Assembly (NCBI RefSeq): GCF_030818545.1
Contig: NZ_JAUTAH010000001.1
Location: 315,001-379,000, forward strand
Direction of reading: 5' to 3'
DNA: 64,000 bases
From: Brevundimonas sp. SORGH_AS_0993
GTDB lineage: Bacteria; Pseudomonadota; Alphaproteobacteria; Caulobacterales; Caulobacteraceae
Notes under the pieces: model-generated
Database searches by the model: none
What the model was told of the DNA's origin: nothing
What the model saw: the letters and a program-made list of their open reading frames with translations, nothing else
Made by a program: the position numbers and the translations under genes
Shown here: positions 20,265 to 28,577 of the stretch, one piece after another
Layout: the number at the start of each line of letters is the position of its first letter
How positions within the stretch are numbered: position 1 is the stretch's first letter

Positions 20265-20313
20265 CTGTCCGCATTCGCACATCGAAATTTCTCCATGCCG
20301 AAAGACCGAACCC

Positions 20314-21072
20314 ATGTCCAAATCCAATCTGCAGCAAGTGTGGCCCGACGTGGCTGAGCCGACCCCCGAGCAACAGGCCCTGGCGGCTCTGCGCGCCGAG
20401 ATCGACAGCCTGGACGATCAGATCCTGAAGCTGTTCGAACAACGTCTGGCCGTCGCCGCGACCGTCGGCCGTGCCAAGGACGCCCCCAGCGGGCCCCACA
20501 CCAAGCTGCGTCCCGACCGCGAACAGACCGTGCTGTCGCGCATGCTGTCGAAATGCCAACCCGAAAACGCCGAGGCGGTCGAGCATCTGTGGCGCGAGAT
20601 CGTCGGCTGGGGTCTGGCGCGCCAGGGCCGGCTTCAGGTCCAGGTCTGGGCGCCGATCGAGCCGACCCGCGCCTATGACGGCGCTCGCCTGCGCTTCGGC
20701 GCGGCCGCCGACATCAAGATGGTGCGCGATCCGCAGAAGGCCCTGGCCTTCGCGGCGGAAGGCCACGGCGTCGCCGTCCTGGCGATCAACACCGAGGACG
20801 CCTGGTGGATGGGTCTGCGCCGCGAGTGGTCGATGTTGAGCGTCTTCGACGGTTACGGCGGCGAGACGCCGACGTCTTTGGCCGTGGGCAAGATCGATCC
20901 GCCGGCCCTGCCCAAGGGTCGCCGCGTGGTCGTCACCGCCGGCGGTGATGCGGGCGACGGCGGCGGCGCGCGGCGCTGGGGTCTGAACACCCACCACGGC
21001 TGGACCATCGCCCTGACCGACGCCGACCTGGCGCCGGGCGAGGCCGAGGGCTGCGTCGGCGCCATCGGCTGA
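20314..21072 (+). CDS. AroQ-type chorismate mutase with an extra C-terminal domain
   Basis: 252 residues. Residues about 15-105 form an AroQ helical domain: LAALRAEIDSLDDQILKLFEQRL, then GRAK, LRPDREQTVLSRML and HLWREIVGWGLARQG. The remaining 145 residues start LQVQVWAPIEPTRAY and include AFAAEGHGVAVLAINTEDAWW, which by eye resembles a degenerate prephenate dehydratase fold (compare the PIENST region) lacking the TRF catalytic motif. It converts chorismate to prephenate. The gene follows the leader peptide at 20104-20205 and ends before a terminator. Confidence 0.85.
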   Translation: MSKSNLQQVWPDVAEPTPEQQALAALRAEIDSLDDQILKLFEQRLAVAATVGRAKDAPSGPHTKLRPDREQTVLSRMLSKCQPENAEAVEHLWREIVGWGLARQGRLQVQVWAPIEPTRAYDGARLRFGAAADIKMVRDPQKALAFAAEGHGVAVLAINTEDAWWMGLRREWSMLSVFDGYGGETPTSLAVGKIDPPALPKGRRVVVTAGGDAGDGGGARRWGLNTHHGWTIALTDADLAPGEAEGCVGAIG

Positions 21073-21096
21073 TCGGCCGTTCATTACGACCAGACG

Positions 21097-21126
21097 GGCC
21101 GCATCCGGGAACGGGTGCGGCCTTTC
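21097..21126 (+). terminator. terminator after chorismate mutase gene
   Basis: GGCCGCATCCG (21097-21107) pairs with CGGGTGCGGCC (21112-21122) around a GGAA loop, followed by TTTCGG. The T run is short. Confidence 0.75.
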
Positions 21127-21218
21127 GGTCGTTCAGGGCCGAGTGTTAAGAGATTAACCCTGTGGCTTAAGCCTGTTGGTGAACCAGGTTTCAAAGTCTG
21201 CGCCTTAAGGACAAGGCC

Positions 21219-21866
21219 ATGACGCCCGCAGAAGCGACCCGTCCTGTCTTGATCCTCGTCGCCCTCAGCCTGGTTGGTTGCGGCGCTGTGGACGCCGATC
21301 CGCATCGTTTCCGCGCCCTGGGCGATCAGGTCGCGGCCCTGGATGTGCCGCTGCAGGCGCCGGGCCAGGGCGATCGGGTCCCCGATCCATCCATCAAGGC
21401 GCAGGAGGCTGGCTTGCGCCCGGCGTTCTCGCCTGTGAGGGTCTCGGTGATGAGCCCGCTGGAGATGTGGGACGCCCGCGACGCCCAGGCCCAGGGTCTG
21501 CGCGACGCTCTGAAGCCCATGGCGGCGGCGATGCGGCCGCAGAGCGCGCCGGAGCCAAAGCCGATCCCTGTCGTCGAGACTGCATCCGTCGAACATCCTC
21601 GACCCGCGCTGCGCCCGACCGCCCTCCATGCCGAGGGCCGCACCATCCAACTGGGCGCCTATTCCACCGAGGCCGGCGCCCGCGAGGCTTGGCGCCGTCT
21701 GAAAGCCGGCGCCGATCTGGGCCAGGTGTCGCCCGTCTATGAAACCGTGCGGGTCGAGGGGCGGGCTCTGACGCGGCTGAAAGTCGGGCCGATCCCGGCG
21801 AACCAGGCCGCCGACCTTTGCCGCGCCGCCCAGGTGTCGGATTCGTGGTGCCGCCGCGCGCAATGA
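21219..21866 (+). CDS. SPOR-domain lipoprotein
   Basis: 215 residues. The N-terminus is a lipoprotein signal (LILVALSLVGCGAV). A proline-rich linker (about residues 100-140) leads to a C-terminal SPOR domain: RTIQLGAYSTEAGAREAWRRL and RLKVGPIPANQAADLCRAAQ. SPOR domains bind peptidoglycan lacking stem peptides at division sites, and similar proteins take part in septal remodelling. It lies next to mipZ, another division gene, though with its own upstream region. Confidence 0.88.
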   Translation: MTPAEATRPVLILVALSLVGCGAVDADPHRFRALGDQVAALDVPLQAPGQGDRVPDPSIKAQEAGLRPAFSPVRVSVMSPLEMWDARDAQAQGLRDALKPMAAAMRPQSAPEPKPIPVVETASVEHPRPALRPTALHAEGRTIQLGAYSTEAGAREAWRRLKAGADLGQVSPVYETVRVEGRALTRLKVGPIPANQAADLCRAAQVSDSWCRRAQ

Positions 21867-21882
21867 AGTCCACAGCCATCCG

Positions 21883-21898
21883 TTAACACTGCGTTGAC
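21883..21898 (+). promoter_or_regulatory. CtrA-like box upstream of mipZ
   Basis: TTAACACTGCGTTGAC fits TTAA-N7-TTAAC with one mismatch (G for A in the second half). The second half also reads as a TTGACG -35 element, so a bound regulator could overlap the promoter. It lies 85 bases before the mipZ start. Motif match only. Confidence 0.35.
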
Positions 21899-21982
21899 GT
21901 TTGGCGCGATCCGCCCGACTCTGGGGCTCGAAGGCCGCGCATCAGTTCTGAGTCGCGTCGGCCGCCTTTAGAGGTCGCCTCA

Positions 21983-22819
21983 ATGACGCAGCCGCATGTG
22001 ATCGTCCTCGGCAACGAAAAGGGCGGGGCGGGCAAGTCCACCCTTGCCATCCACATCGTCACCGGTCTGCTGCACGCGGGCCGCAGCGTGGCGATCATCG
22101 ACCTGGACCTGCGCCAGCGGTCGATGCAGCGTTTCTTCCTGAACCGTCAGGCTTGGCTGGCGGCCAACGCCCACGCCCTTCCGCAGCCGATGATTCCCGA
22201 CATGGGCGACGGCAAGGCCCTGGCCAAGCTGGACGCCGCCGAGCAGGTCGCCGCCTTCGCGCGCGCCTTCGACGAGGCCGTGGCGGCCGGGGTGGACTGC
22301 ATCCTGATCGACACCCCCGGCGGCGACACGGCCGCGTCCAACGCCGCCCATGCCCGCGCCGACCAGATAGTGACGCCGATGAATGACAGCTTCGTCGACT
22401 TCGACCTGCTGGGCGAGGTGGATCCGGTGTCGCTGGAGCTGTTGAAACCCTCCATCTATTCCGAGAGCGTCTGGGAGGCGCGCAAGCAGCGGGCCATCGC
22501 CCAAGGCCGCCACGCGACCATCGACTGGCTGGTCGTGACCAATCGCCTGGCCGTGGCCGAGGCCCGCAACCGCAAGCGTCTGGAAGAGCGGATGAGCAAG
22601 CTGGCCAAGCGGGTCGGTTTCCGCGTCGGGCCCGGCCTGCGCGACCGGGTCATCTATCGCGAGCTGTTTCCCTTCGGCCTGACGGTCGCGGACCTGTCCA
22701 ACGAGGTGCGGCCGGTCGCGGTGTCCCTGGCCCACGTCGCCGCCCGCCAGGAAATGCGCAATCTGATGCTGGCCATGGGGCTGGAGCAGGTGCTGAACCC
22801 TTTGGACGTCGCGGCCTGA
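21983..22819 (+). CDS. mipZ: division-plane positioning ATPase MipZ
   Basis: 278 residues, ParA/MinD superfamily. The deviant Walker A motif is at residues 11-20 (NEKGGAGKST), followed by VAIIDLDLRQRSMQRFF, DCILIDTPGGD and MNDSFVDFDLLG, all of which are MipZ blocks, as is LRDRVIYRELFPFGLTV near the C-terminus. In Caulobacter, MipZ forms a bipolar gradient from ParB at the origins and keeps FtsZ away from the poles. The J-domain gene follows 14 bases later, the same order as in Caulobacter. Confidence 0.97.
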   Translation: MTQPHVIVLGNEKGGAGKSTLAIHIVTGLLHAGRSVAIIDLDLRQRSMQRFFLNRQAWLAANAHALPQPMIPDMGDGKALAKLDAAEQVAAFARAFDEAVAAGVDCILIDTPGGDTAASNAAHARADQIVTPMNDSFVDFDLLGEVDPVSLELLKPSIYSESVWEARKQRAIAQGRHATIDWLVVTNRLAVAEARNRKRLEERMSKLAKRVGFRVGPGLRDRVIYRELFPFGLTVADLSNEVRPVAVSLAHVAARQEMRNLMLAMGLEQVLNPLDVAA

Positions 22820-22833
22820 CGGTCGACTGATCG

Positions 22834-23253
22834 ATGGGATTGATCGGCCTGGCCTTGGCGGCGATCGCCGTCTGGGCCCTGGTTCGGCTGGGACGCCAGA
22901 CCGAGCGTCGCGGTCGCGGTCATTGGCGGGTCACGGCGACGCTGGTGGGATCGGTCCTGCTGGCCGGCGGCGTCCTGGCGGCGTTTCGTGGGGCGTGGCT
23001 GATCGCTGTGGGCCTGACCGGGGCGGGGCTCTATGTGGCCTGGGCCTCGCGCACGCGCACCCTGCCCAAGACGGAGCCGATCACCGAGGCCGAGGCGCGT
23101 GCCGTCCTGGGCGTCGGCTCAACGGCCACGGAGGCCGAAATCCGCGCCGCCTGGAAACGCGCCATGGCCCGCGCCCATCCCGATCAGGGCGGGACTGAAG
23201 GCCTGGCGATCCGCGTCAACGCCGCGCGCGACCGATTGCTAGGCCGCCGCTGA
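22834..23253 (+). CDS. membrane-anchored J-domain protein
   Basis: 139 residues. Two membrane helices occupy roughly residues 2-16 and 33-66 (LVGSVLLAGGVLAAF, WLIAVGLTGAGLYVAWA). The C-terminal 60 residues are a J domain with the HPD tripeptide in ARAHPDQGGTEGLA. It would recruit and stimulate a DnaK-type chaperone at the inner membrane. Starts 14 bases after mipZ and is probably co-transcribed with it. Confidence 0.9.
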   Translation: MGLIGLALAAIAVWALVRLGRQTERRGRGHWRVTATLVGSVLLAGGVLAAFRGAWLIAVGLTGAGLYVAWASRTRTLPKTEPITEAEARAVLGVGSTATEAEIRAAWKRAMARAHPDQGGTEGLAIRVNAARDRLLGRR

Positions 23254-23312
23254 ACTCCACATAAAATCCGGGTAATATTGACGGGCGGAGGACGGGGCGT
23301 TAGGTCGGCGGC

Positions 23313-23891
23313 ATGATCCCGAACCCTGACATGGACTGCGCCGTCTTCGCCGGCGACCGACTGATCGCTCGGGGCGCGCCGCGCGCCGTCCTGCCGGCGA
23401 TGAAGGCGGCCAGCGAGGCGGGGGAGGCTGTCCTGGCCTTCGATCTGGCGACCGGCCGCACGGTGGAGTTCGACCTGCGCGGCGACTTGGAGACGGCGTT
23501 GGGGCGTTTGCCGCAAGTCCTGCCTGAGGCGAAGAAGGGACCGGGTCGGCCGAAGCTGGGGGTCACGGCGCGGGAGGTGACGCTGCTGCCCCGGCACTGG
23601 GACTGGCTGTCCAGCCAGCCCGGCGGCGCCTCTGCCACGCTGCGCAAGATGGTCGAGACCGCCCTGCGCGAAGCCGAAGGGCCGGACCGCATCCGCCATG
23701 CGCGCGAGGCGGCCTATCGCTTCATAACGGCGATGGCGGGCGACTTACCGAATTATGAAGAGGCGACACGAATGCTGTTCGCCGGCGACCGGACGGCGTT
23801 CGAAGCTGCGGTGAAGGACTGGCCTGAAGGGGTGCGCGACACTGCTTTGGGGATGGCCGAGCTCAGCGGGCGGAACGCGCATGGGCGTTGA
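23313..23891 (+). CDS. DUF2239 family protein
   Basis: 192 residues. Conserved segments are FAGDRLIARG, ILAFDLATGRTVEFDLRG-like, GPGRPKLGVTAREVTLLPRHWDWLSSQPGGASATLRKMVE (a DNA-binding-like helical block), and a C-terminal LFAGDRTAFEAAVKDWPEGVRDTALGMA. The family is uncharacterised; the GRPKLGV segment resembles an AT-hook-like basic patch. Single gene with its own upstream region. Confidence 0.85.
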   Translation: MIPNPDMDCAVFAGDRLIARGAPRAVLPAMKAASEAGEAVLAFDLATGRTVEFDLRGDLETALGRLPQVLPEAKKGPGRPKLGVTAREVTLLPRHWDWLSSQPGGASATLRKMVETALREAEGPDRIRHAREAAYRFITAMAGDLPNYEEATRMLFAGDRTAFEAAVKDWPEGVRDTALGMAELSGRNAHGR

Positions 23892-23921
23892 TCGATCCGC
23901 ATTTGGCTGGGGGAGGGCGGC

Positions 23922-24413
23922 GTGGTCAATCTCATCGATGCTTCGACGGCGGAGTTGCTTCGACTGCATGGCGCCATCCTTACTGAACTTCGCAGGCGCG
24001 AGGTCGTGCGGAGCGCGAATGGACCTGCCGGCGACTACGCCGAACTTCTCTTCTCGAAAGCTTTCGATTGGCGTTTGGAAGGAGGATCGACGTCAGGTCA
24101 TGACGCTGTGGATTTGGAGGGCATTCGATATCAGGTTAAGTGCCGTCGTCTAACGCCACAGAACAAGTCGCGTCAGCTCAGCTTTATCCGGAACCTGCCA
24201 GATCGACCTTTCGACGTTCTGGCAGGCGTGCTTTTCGACGAACACTTCTGTGTTCAAAGAGCCGCTCTGGTTCCCGTGGAACTGGTTCAGTCTCACGCCA
24301 GCTATGTGGCCCACGTCAACGCTTGGCGACTGCTCTTGCGAGATGTCGTTTGGACGTGGCCGGGCGTTCGTGATGTAACGGCCGAACTTCGTGCGGCCGA
24401 GGCGGCCCTCTAA
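23922..24413 (+). CDS. accessory protein with nuclease-like core (DUF6998-like)
   Basis: 163 residues from a GTG start after GGGAGGG. The core DYAELLFSKAFDWRLEGGSTSGHDAVDLEGIRYQVKCRRLT has the Glu...Asp...Gln-x-Lys spacing of PD-(D/E)XK-type folds, followed by SRQLSFIRNLPDRPFDVLAGVLFD. I match it to the DUF6998 type of uncharacterised protein with moderate confidence. Its codon use is visibly AT-richer than every neighbour, which points to recent transfer. It converges on cobS with two bases between stops. Confidence 0.65.
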   Translation: MVNLIDASTAELLRLHGAILTELRRREVVRSANGPAGDYAELLFSKAFDWRLEGGSTSGHDAVDLEGIRYQVKCRRLTPQNKSRQLSFIRNLPDRPFDVLAGVLFDEHFCVQRAALVPVELVQSHASYVAHVNAWRLLLRDVVWTWPGVRDVTAELRAAEAAL

Positions 24414-24415
24414 CC

Positions 24416-25420
24416 TTACCCCACCTTCACCCGCGTCGCCGCTTCGGGGAGGTCCTCGCCGAAGGCGCGTTGGTAGAACTCGGCGATGGTGGGGCGTTCC
24501 AGTTCGTCGCACTTGTTCAGGAAGGTCAGGCGGAAGCTGAGCGCCACGTCGCCGCCGAAGATGATGGCGTTCTGGGCCCAGGTGATGACGGTGCGAGGCG
24601 ACATGACGGTGGAGATGTCGCCGTTCATGAAGGCGTTCCTGGTCATGTCGGCGACACGAACCATGGCGGCGATGCGGCGGCGGCCCTCGGCGTCCGACCA
24701 TTCGGGGACCTTGGCGGCGACGATCTGGGCCTCCACGTCGTGGTCGAGATAGTTGAGGGTCGTGACGATGTTCCAGCGGTCCAGCTGGGCCTGATTGATC
24801 TGTTGCGCGCCGTGATACAGGCCCGTGGTGTCGCCCAGGCCGATGGTGTTGGTGGTGGCGAACAGGCGGAACCAGCGGTTCGGGCGGATCACGCGGTTCT
24901 GGTCCAGCAGGGTCAGACGCCCTTGCGCCTCCAGCACGCGCTGGATGACGAACATCACGTCCGGGCGGCCGGCGTCGTATTCGTCGAACACCAGGGCGAC
25001 GGGGCGTTGCAGCGACCAGGGCAGGATGCCCTCGCGGAACTCGGTGATCTGCTTGCCATCCTTCAGGACGATGGCGTCCTTGCCGATCAGGTCGATGCGA
25101 CTGACGTGGCTGTCCAGATTGACGCGCACCAGGGGCCAGTTCAGGCGGGCGGCGACCTGTTCGATATGGGTCGACTTGCCGGTGCCGTGATAGCCCTGGA
25201 CCATGACGCGGCGGTCGAAGGCGAACCCGGCGCAGATGGCGAGGGTCGTCTGCGGATCGAAACGATAGGCCGCGTCGATCTCGGGCACATGGCTGTCGCG
25301 CTCGGCGAAGGCCGGAACGGTCATGTCGCTGTCGACGCCGAACGCCTCGCGCAGGGTCACGCGCCGCGCGGGTTCCAAGGTTATCAGCGGGTCGGGGGAG
25401 GCGTCGAGCGGGGAGGTCAT
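24416..25420 (-). CDS. cobS: cobaltochelatase subunit CobS
   Basis: 334 residues, an AAA+ MoxR-like ATPase. Walker [14 protein letters not shown], Walker [14 protein letters not shown], sensor [17 protein letters not shown]. The N-terminal [22 protein letters not shown] and overall length match CobS of aerobic cobalamin synthesis, which with CobT and CobN inserts cobalt into hydrogenobyrinic a,c-diamide. cobT normally follows cobS but is not in this window; the low-GC gene at 23922-24413 sits where it would be expected. Other cobalamin genes are absent here. Confidence 0.93.
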   Translation of the reverse strand: MTSPLDASPDPLITLEPARRVTLREAFGVDSDMTVPAFAERDSHVPEIDAAYRFDPQTTLAICAGFAFDRRVMVQGYHGTGKSTHIEQVAARLNWPLVRVNLDSHVSRIDLIGKDAIVLKDGKQITEFREGILPWSLQRPVALVFDEYDAGRPDVMFVIQRVLEAQGRLTLLDQNRVIRPNRWFRLFATTNTIGLGDTTGLYHGAQQINQAQLDRWNIVTTLNYLDHDVEAQIVAAKVPEWSDAEGRRRIAAMVRVADMTRNAFMNGDISTVMSPRTVITWAQNAIIFGGDVALSFRLTFLNKCDELERPTIAEFYQRAFGEDLPEAATRVKVG

Positions 25421-25479
25421 GGCCTTCCTCTAGAGGGGCCGCGCGCGCGGCTCAACACGCGCGCGGGCCTTTGGTCGCC

Positions 25480-25908
25480 TTATTTCGCGCTGAGACGCAC
25501 ATCCACGTTGCCGCGTGTGGCGTTGGAGTAGGGGCAGACCTGGTGGGCCTTTTCGATCAGGTCGTCGATCACCGCCTGGTCCAGGCCGTGGTCGGTGACG
25601 GTCAGATCGACGTCCAGGTTGAAGCCTTCGCCCTTGGTGTTCTTGCCGAAGCCGACGCCGGCAGTGACCTTGGTGTCGGGGCTGACCGGCGTGCCGGCCT
25701 TGCCGCTGACCAGACGCAGGGCGCCCAGATAACAGGCCGCATACCCTGTGGCGAACAGCTGTTCCGGGTTGGTGCCGTCGCCGCCCTTGCCGCCCATCTC
25801 CTTGGGCGTGGACAGTGTTACATCGATTTTTCCGTCGTCGGTGGCGGAACGGCCGTCTTCGCGGCCTCCGCCCGAGGCGGTGGACTGGGCGCGGTACAGG
25901 ACTTCCAT
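25480..25908 (-). CDS. ohr: organic hydroperoxide resistance protein Ohr
   Basis: 142 residues of the OsmC/Ohr family. The two redox cysteines lie in TGYAACYLGAL and AHQVCPYSNATRGNVDV, the latter being the Ohr-specific block that separates it from OsmC. It reduces organic and fatty-acid hydroperoxides using lipoylated partners. No adjacent OhrR regulator is present. Divergent from the PBP1A gene. Confidence 0.94.
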   Translation of the reverse strand: MEVLYRAQSTASGGGREDGRSATDDGKIDVTLSTPKEMGGKGGDGTNPEQLFATGYAACYLGALRLVSGKAGTPVSPDTKVTAGVGFGKNTKGEGFNLDVDLTVTDHGLDQAVIDDLIEKAHQVCPYSNATRGNVDVRLSAK

Positions 25909-26045
25909 GATGGCTCCTTAGAGGTTGGAAGATCAGAGATGGGCGTTGAACGGCGAAGGCCAAGGGGACGTTGCATCGCCGCTCTAGCCATCGACCGGCG
26001 ACGCGGTCTAAAGCACCTGTTCGGGGCGTGTCGTCGGAGAACGCA

Positions 26046-28457
26046 GTGAAGATTGCCGAACGCTGGTTCGTGTGGGCGGGCATGGTTCTGCTGGGCGGTA
26101 TCGCGCTGGCGGGGCTGGTGGTCGCCGTCTATGCGGCGTGGCTGTTCCACGACCTGCCCGATGCGTCCGAGTTGGCCGACTATCGCCCGCCGACCGCCAC
26201 GCGGGTGTATGCGGGCGACGGCACCCTGATCGGCGAGTTTTCCGACGAGCGCCGCATCTACGTCTCCTACGATCAGATTCCGACGACGGTGATTCACGCC
26301 TTCCTGGCGGCGGAAGACCGCAACTTCTTCCAGCACGGCGGCATCGACGTGGGCGGCCTGGGGCGCGCCTCGTTGAAGAACGTCTTCAACTTCGCCGCCG
26401 GCCGGCGGCTGGAGGGCGGATCGACCATCACCCAGCAGGTGGCCAAGAACGTCCTGCTGACCAACGAATCCAGCCTGAACCGCAAGCTAAAGGAAGCCAT
26501 CCTGGCCAATCGCCTGGAGGCGACCCTGTCCAAGCGGCAGATTCTGGAACTGTATCTGAATGAAATCTTCCTGGGCTATCGCTCGTTCGGCATCGCCTCG
26601 GCGGCCTACAACTATTTCGGCAAGTCGCTGGCTCAGCTGACGCCGGACGAGGCGGCCTTCCTGGCGTCCCTGCCCAAGGGGCCGAACAACTATCATCCCA
26701 AACGCCACCCCGGCGCGGCCAAGGGCCGGCGCGACTGGGTGCTGGGCGAGATGGAGCAGAGCGGCTGGCTGACGCCGGAACAACTGGTCGAGGCGCGCGC
26801 CCGGCCGCTGGTCACGCGCGACGCGCCGCAACGCGCCGACTACAAGGACGCCGACTTCTTCGTGGAGGAGGCGCGTCGCCAGGCGGCGGCCAATCCGGAC
26901 ATCGGCGAGCAGTTGCGCGCCGGCGGCTTCTATATGCGCACCACCCTGGACCCGACGCTGCAAACGGCGGCGCGCGAGGCCCTGATGCAGGGGCTGGAGA
27001 ACTATGATCGTCGCCACGGCTGGCGCGGGGGCTGGGGCACGACCGACTTCGCCGAGGGCTGGCAGGCCCAGGCGCTGAAGGAACAGGCGCCGCCCGAACG
27101 CCGCACCTGGGAAGCCGCCGCCATCGAGAGCGTCAGCGGCAACACCGTCCGTGTCCGCATCGCCAAGGACGACAAGACCGGCGCCCTGCTGGCCGCCGAC
27201 GCCGCCTGGGCCAACGCCAACCGCCAGCTTCGGCGCGGCGAACTGATCTTCGTGGAGCCGCGCGGCGGGCAGTACGCCCTGAAGCAGGTGCCGCGCGTCA
27301 ACGGCGCCCTGGTGGCGGTGGAGCCGCAGTCGGGGCGGGTGCTGGCGATGGTCGGTGGCTATTCCTACGCCCTGTCCAGCTTCAACCGCGCGACCCAGGC
27401 CAGGCGTCAACCGGGTTCGGCGTTCAAGCCCTTCGTCTATGCGACGGCGCTGGAAGGCGACTTCACTCCGGCTTCGATCGTGTTGGATGCGCCCATCAGC
27501 TTCGCCGGCGGGCCGAACGGCCAGCGCTGGACGCCCGAAAACTACAGCCGGGAATACTATGGGCCGCAAACCCTGCGGCGTGGGCTGGAACTGTCGCGCA
27601 ACGTCATGACCGTGCGGCTAGCGTCGTCGGTCGGCATGCCCAAGATCGTCGATCTGTCGGCCAAGATGGGCATTCCCGGCCTGTCCCCGAACCTGTCGGT
27701 GTCGCTGGGCGCCGGCGAGGTGACGCCGCTGGAGATCACCGCCGCCTACGCCGCCTTCGCCAACGGCGGCCGTCGCGTCACCCCCTATCTGATCGACTAT
27801 GTTCAGGACCGGGACGGAGAGACCATCTTCCGCGCCGACAACCGCAGTTGCCGGGAATGCGGGCGCGGCTTCTCGGGTCAGGAATCGCCCCGGCTGCAAC
27901 CGCGTGGCACGCAGGTCATCGACCCCATCACCGCCTATCAGATCAGTTCCATGCTGGAAGGCGTGATCCAGCGCGGCACGGCCGCCAGCGCCCGCGGCCT
28001 GGGCCCCTGGGTCGCGGGCAAGACGGGCACGACCAACGAATACCGTTCGGCCTGGTTCGTCGGCTTCACGACCGACATCGTCGTGGGGGTCTTCATTGGC
28101 TTCGACGACAACCGCTCGCTGGGATCGGGGGAGGCGGGGGCCTCGGCCGCCGTGCCGGTCTTCACCCAGTTCATGCAGTCGGCGCTGAAGGAACGGCCCG
28201 CGCGGCCCTTCGTGCGGCCCAAGAACGCCGTCTTCCGCATGGTCAACGGCATCGAGGAGGCTTTCCGTCCCGGCACCGAACGTCAGGCGCCGCCGCCCGT
28301 TCAGGCGCCGGCCGGTCCCGTCGGACCGCAGAACTACTACGACGTGATCCGCCGCGAGCAGGAGGCCGCATCGGGCGCGCCGGCCGCCGGTCCGGCCCCC
28401 GCCGCGCCGCCGCCGCCGAAGAAGGCGCCGGCCGAGGACTTGAGCGGGCTCTACTGA
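26046..28457 (+). CDS. mrcA: penicillin-binding protein 1A (bifunctional transglycosylase/transpeptidase)
   Basis: 803 residues from the GTG at 26046, chosen so the protein begins just before the membrane anchor (WFVWAGMVLLGGIALAGLVVAVYAAWLF). Glycosyltransferase motifs: AAEDRNFFQHGGID, GGSTITQQVAKN, RKLKEAILANRLE. Transpeptidase motifs: serine in QPGSAFKPFVYA (SxxK), SRN-type (LELSRNVM), and KTG in VAGKTGTTNEYR. A proline/alanine-rich tail ends DLSGLY. It polymerises and crosslinks peptidoglycan in the inner membrane. A terminator follows. Confidence 0.97.
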   Translation: MKIAERWFVWAGMVLLGGIALAGLVVAVYAAWLFHDLPDASELADYRPPTATRVYAGDGTLIGEFSDERRIYVSYDQIPTTVIHAFLAAEDRNFFQHGGIDVGGLGRASLKNVFNFAAGRRLEGGSTITQQVAKNVLLTNESSLNRKLKEAILANRLEATLSKRQILELYLNEIFLGYRSFGIASAAYNYFGKSLAQLTPDEAAFLASLPKGPNNYHPKRHPGAAKGRRDWVLGEMEQSGWLTPEQLVEARARPLVTRDAPQRADYKDADFFVEEARRQAAANPDIGEQLRAGGFYMRTTLDPTLQTAAREALMQGLENYDRRHGWRGGWGTTDFAEGWQAQALKEQAPPERRTWEAAAIESVSGNTVRVRIAKDDKTGALLAADAAWANANRQLRRGELIFVEPRGGQYALKQVPRVNGALVAVEPQSGRVLAMVGGYSYALSSFNRATQARRQPGSAFKPFVYATALEGDFTPASIVLDAPISFAGGPNGQRWTPENYSREYYGPQTLRRGLELSRNVMTVRLASSVGMPKIVDLSAKMGIPGLSPNLSVSLGAGEVTPLEITAAYAAFANGGRRVTPYLIDYVQDRDGETIFRADNRSCRECGRGFSGQESPRLQPRGTQVIDPITAYQISSMLEGVIQRGTAASARGLGPWVAGKTGTTNEYRSAWFVGFTTDIVVGVFIGFDDNRSLGSGEAGASAAVPVFTQFMQSALKERPARPFVRPKNAVFRMVNGIEEAFRPGTERQAPPPVQAPAGPVGPQNYYDVIRREQEAASGAPAAGPAPAAPPPPKKAPAEDLSGLY

Positions 28458-28476
28458 GGCTCTAGTTAGGGCTATC

Positions 28477-28512
28477 GAACGGCGCGTCCTCGTGGCGCGC
28501 CGTTCTTCATTA
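28477..28512 (+). terminator. terminator after mrcA
   Basis: GAACGGCGCG (28477-28486) and CGCGCCGTTC (28496-28505) form a perfect 10-base-pair stem with a 9-base loop, followed by TTCATTA. Confidence 0.85.
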
Positions 28513-28577
28513 TCCTTGCCCTGTCGCGCGACCTGCGGGCCGCGCCGCTTGAGGGCTTTGTGTCGCTGGAGATTGCG

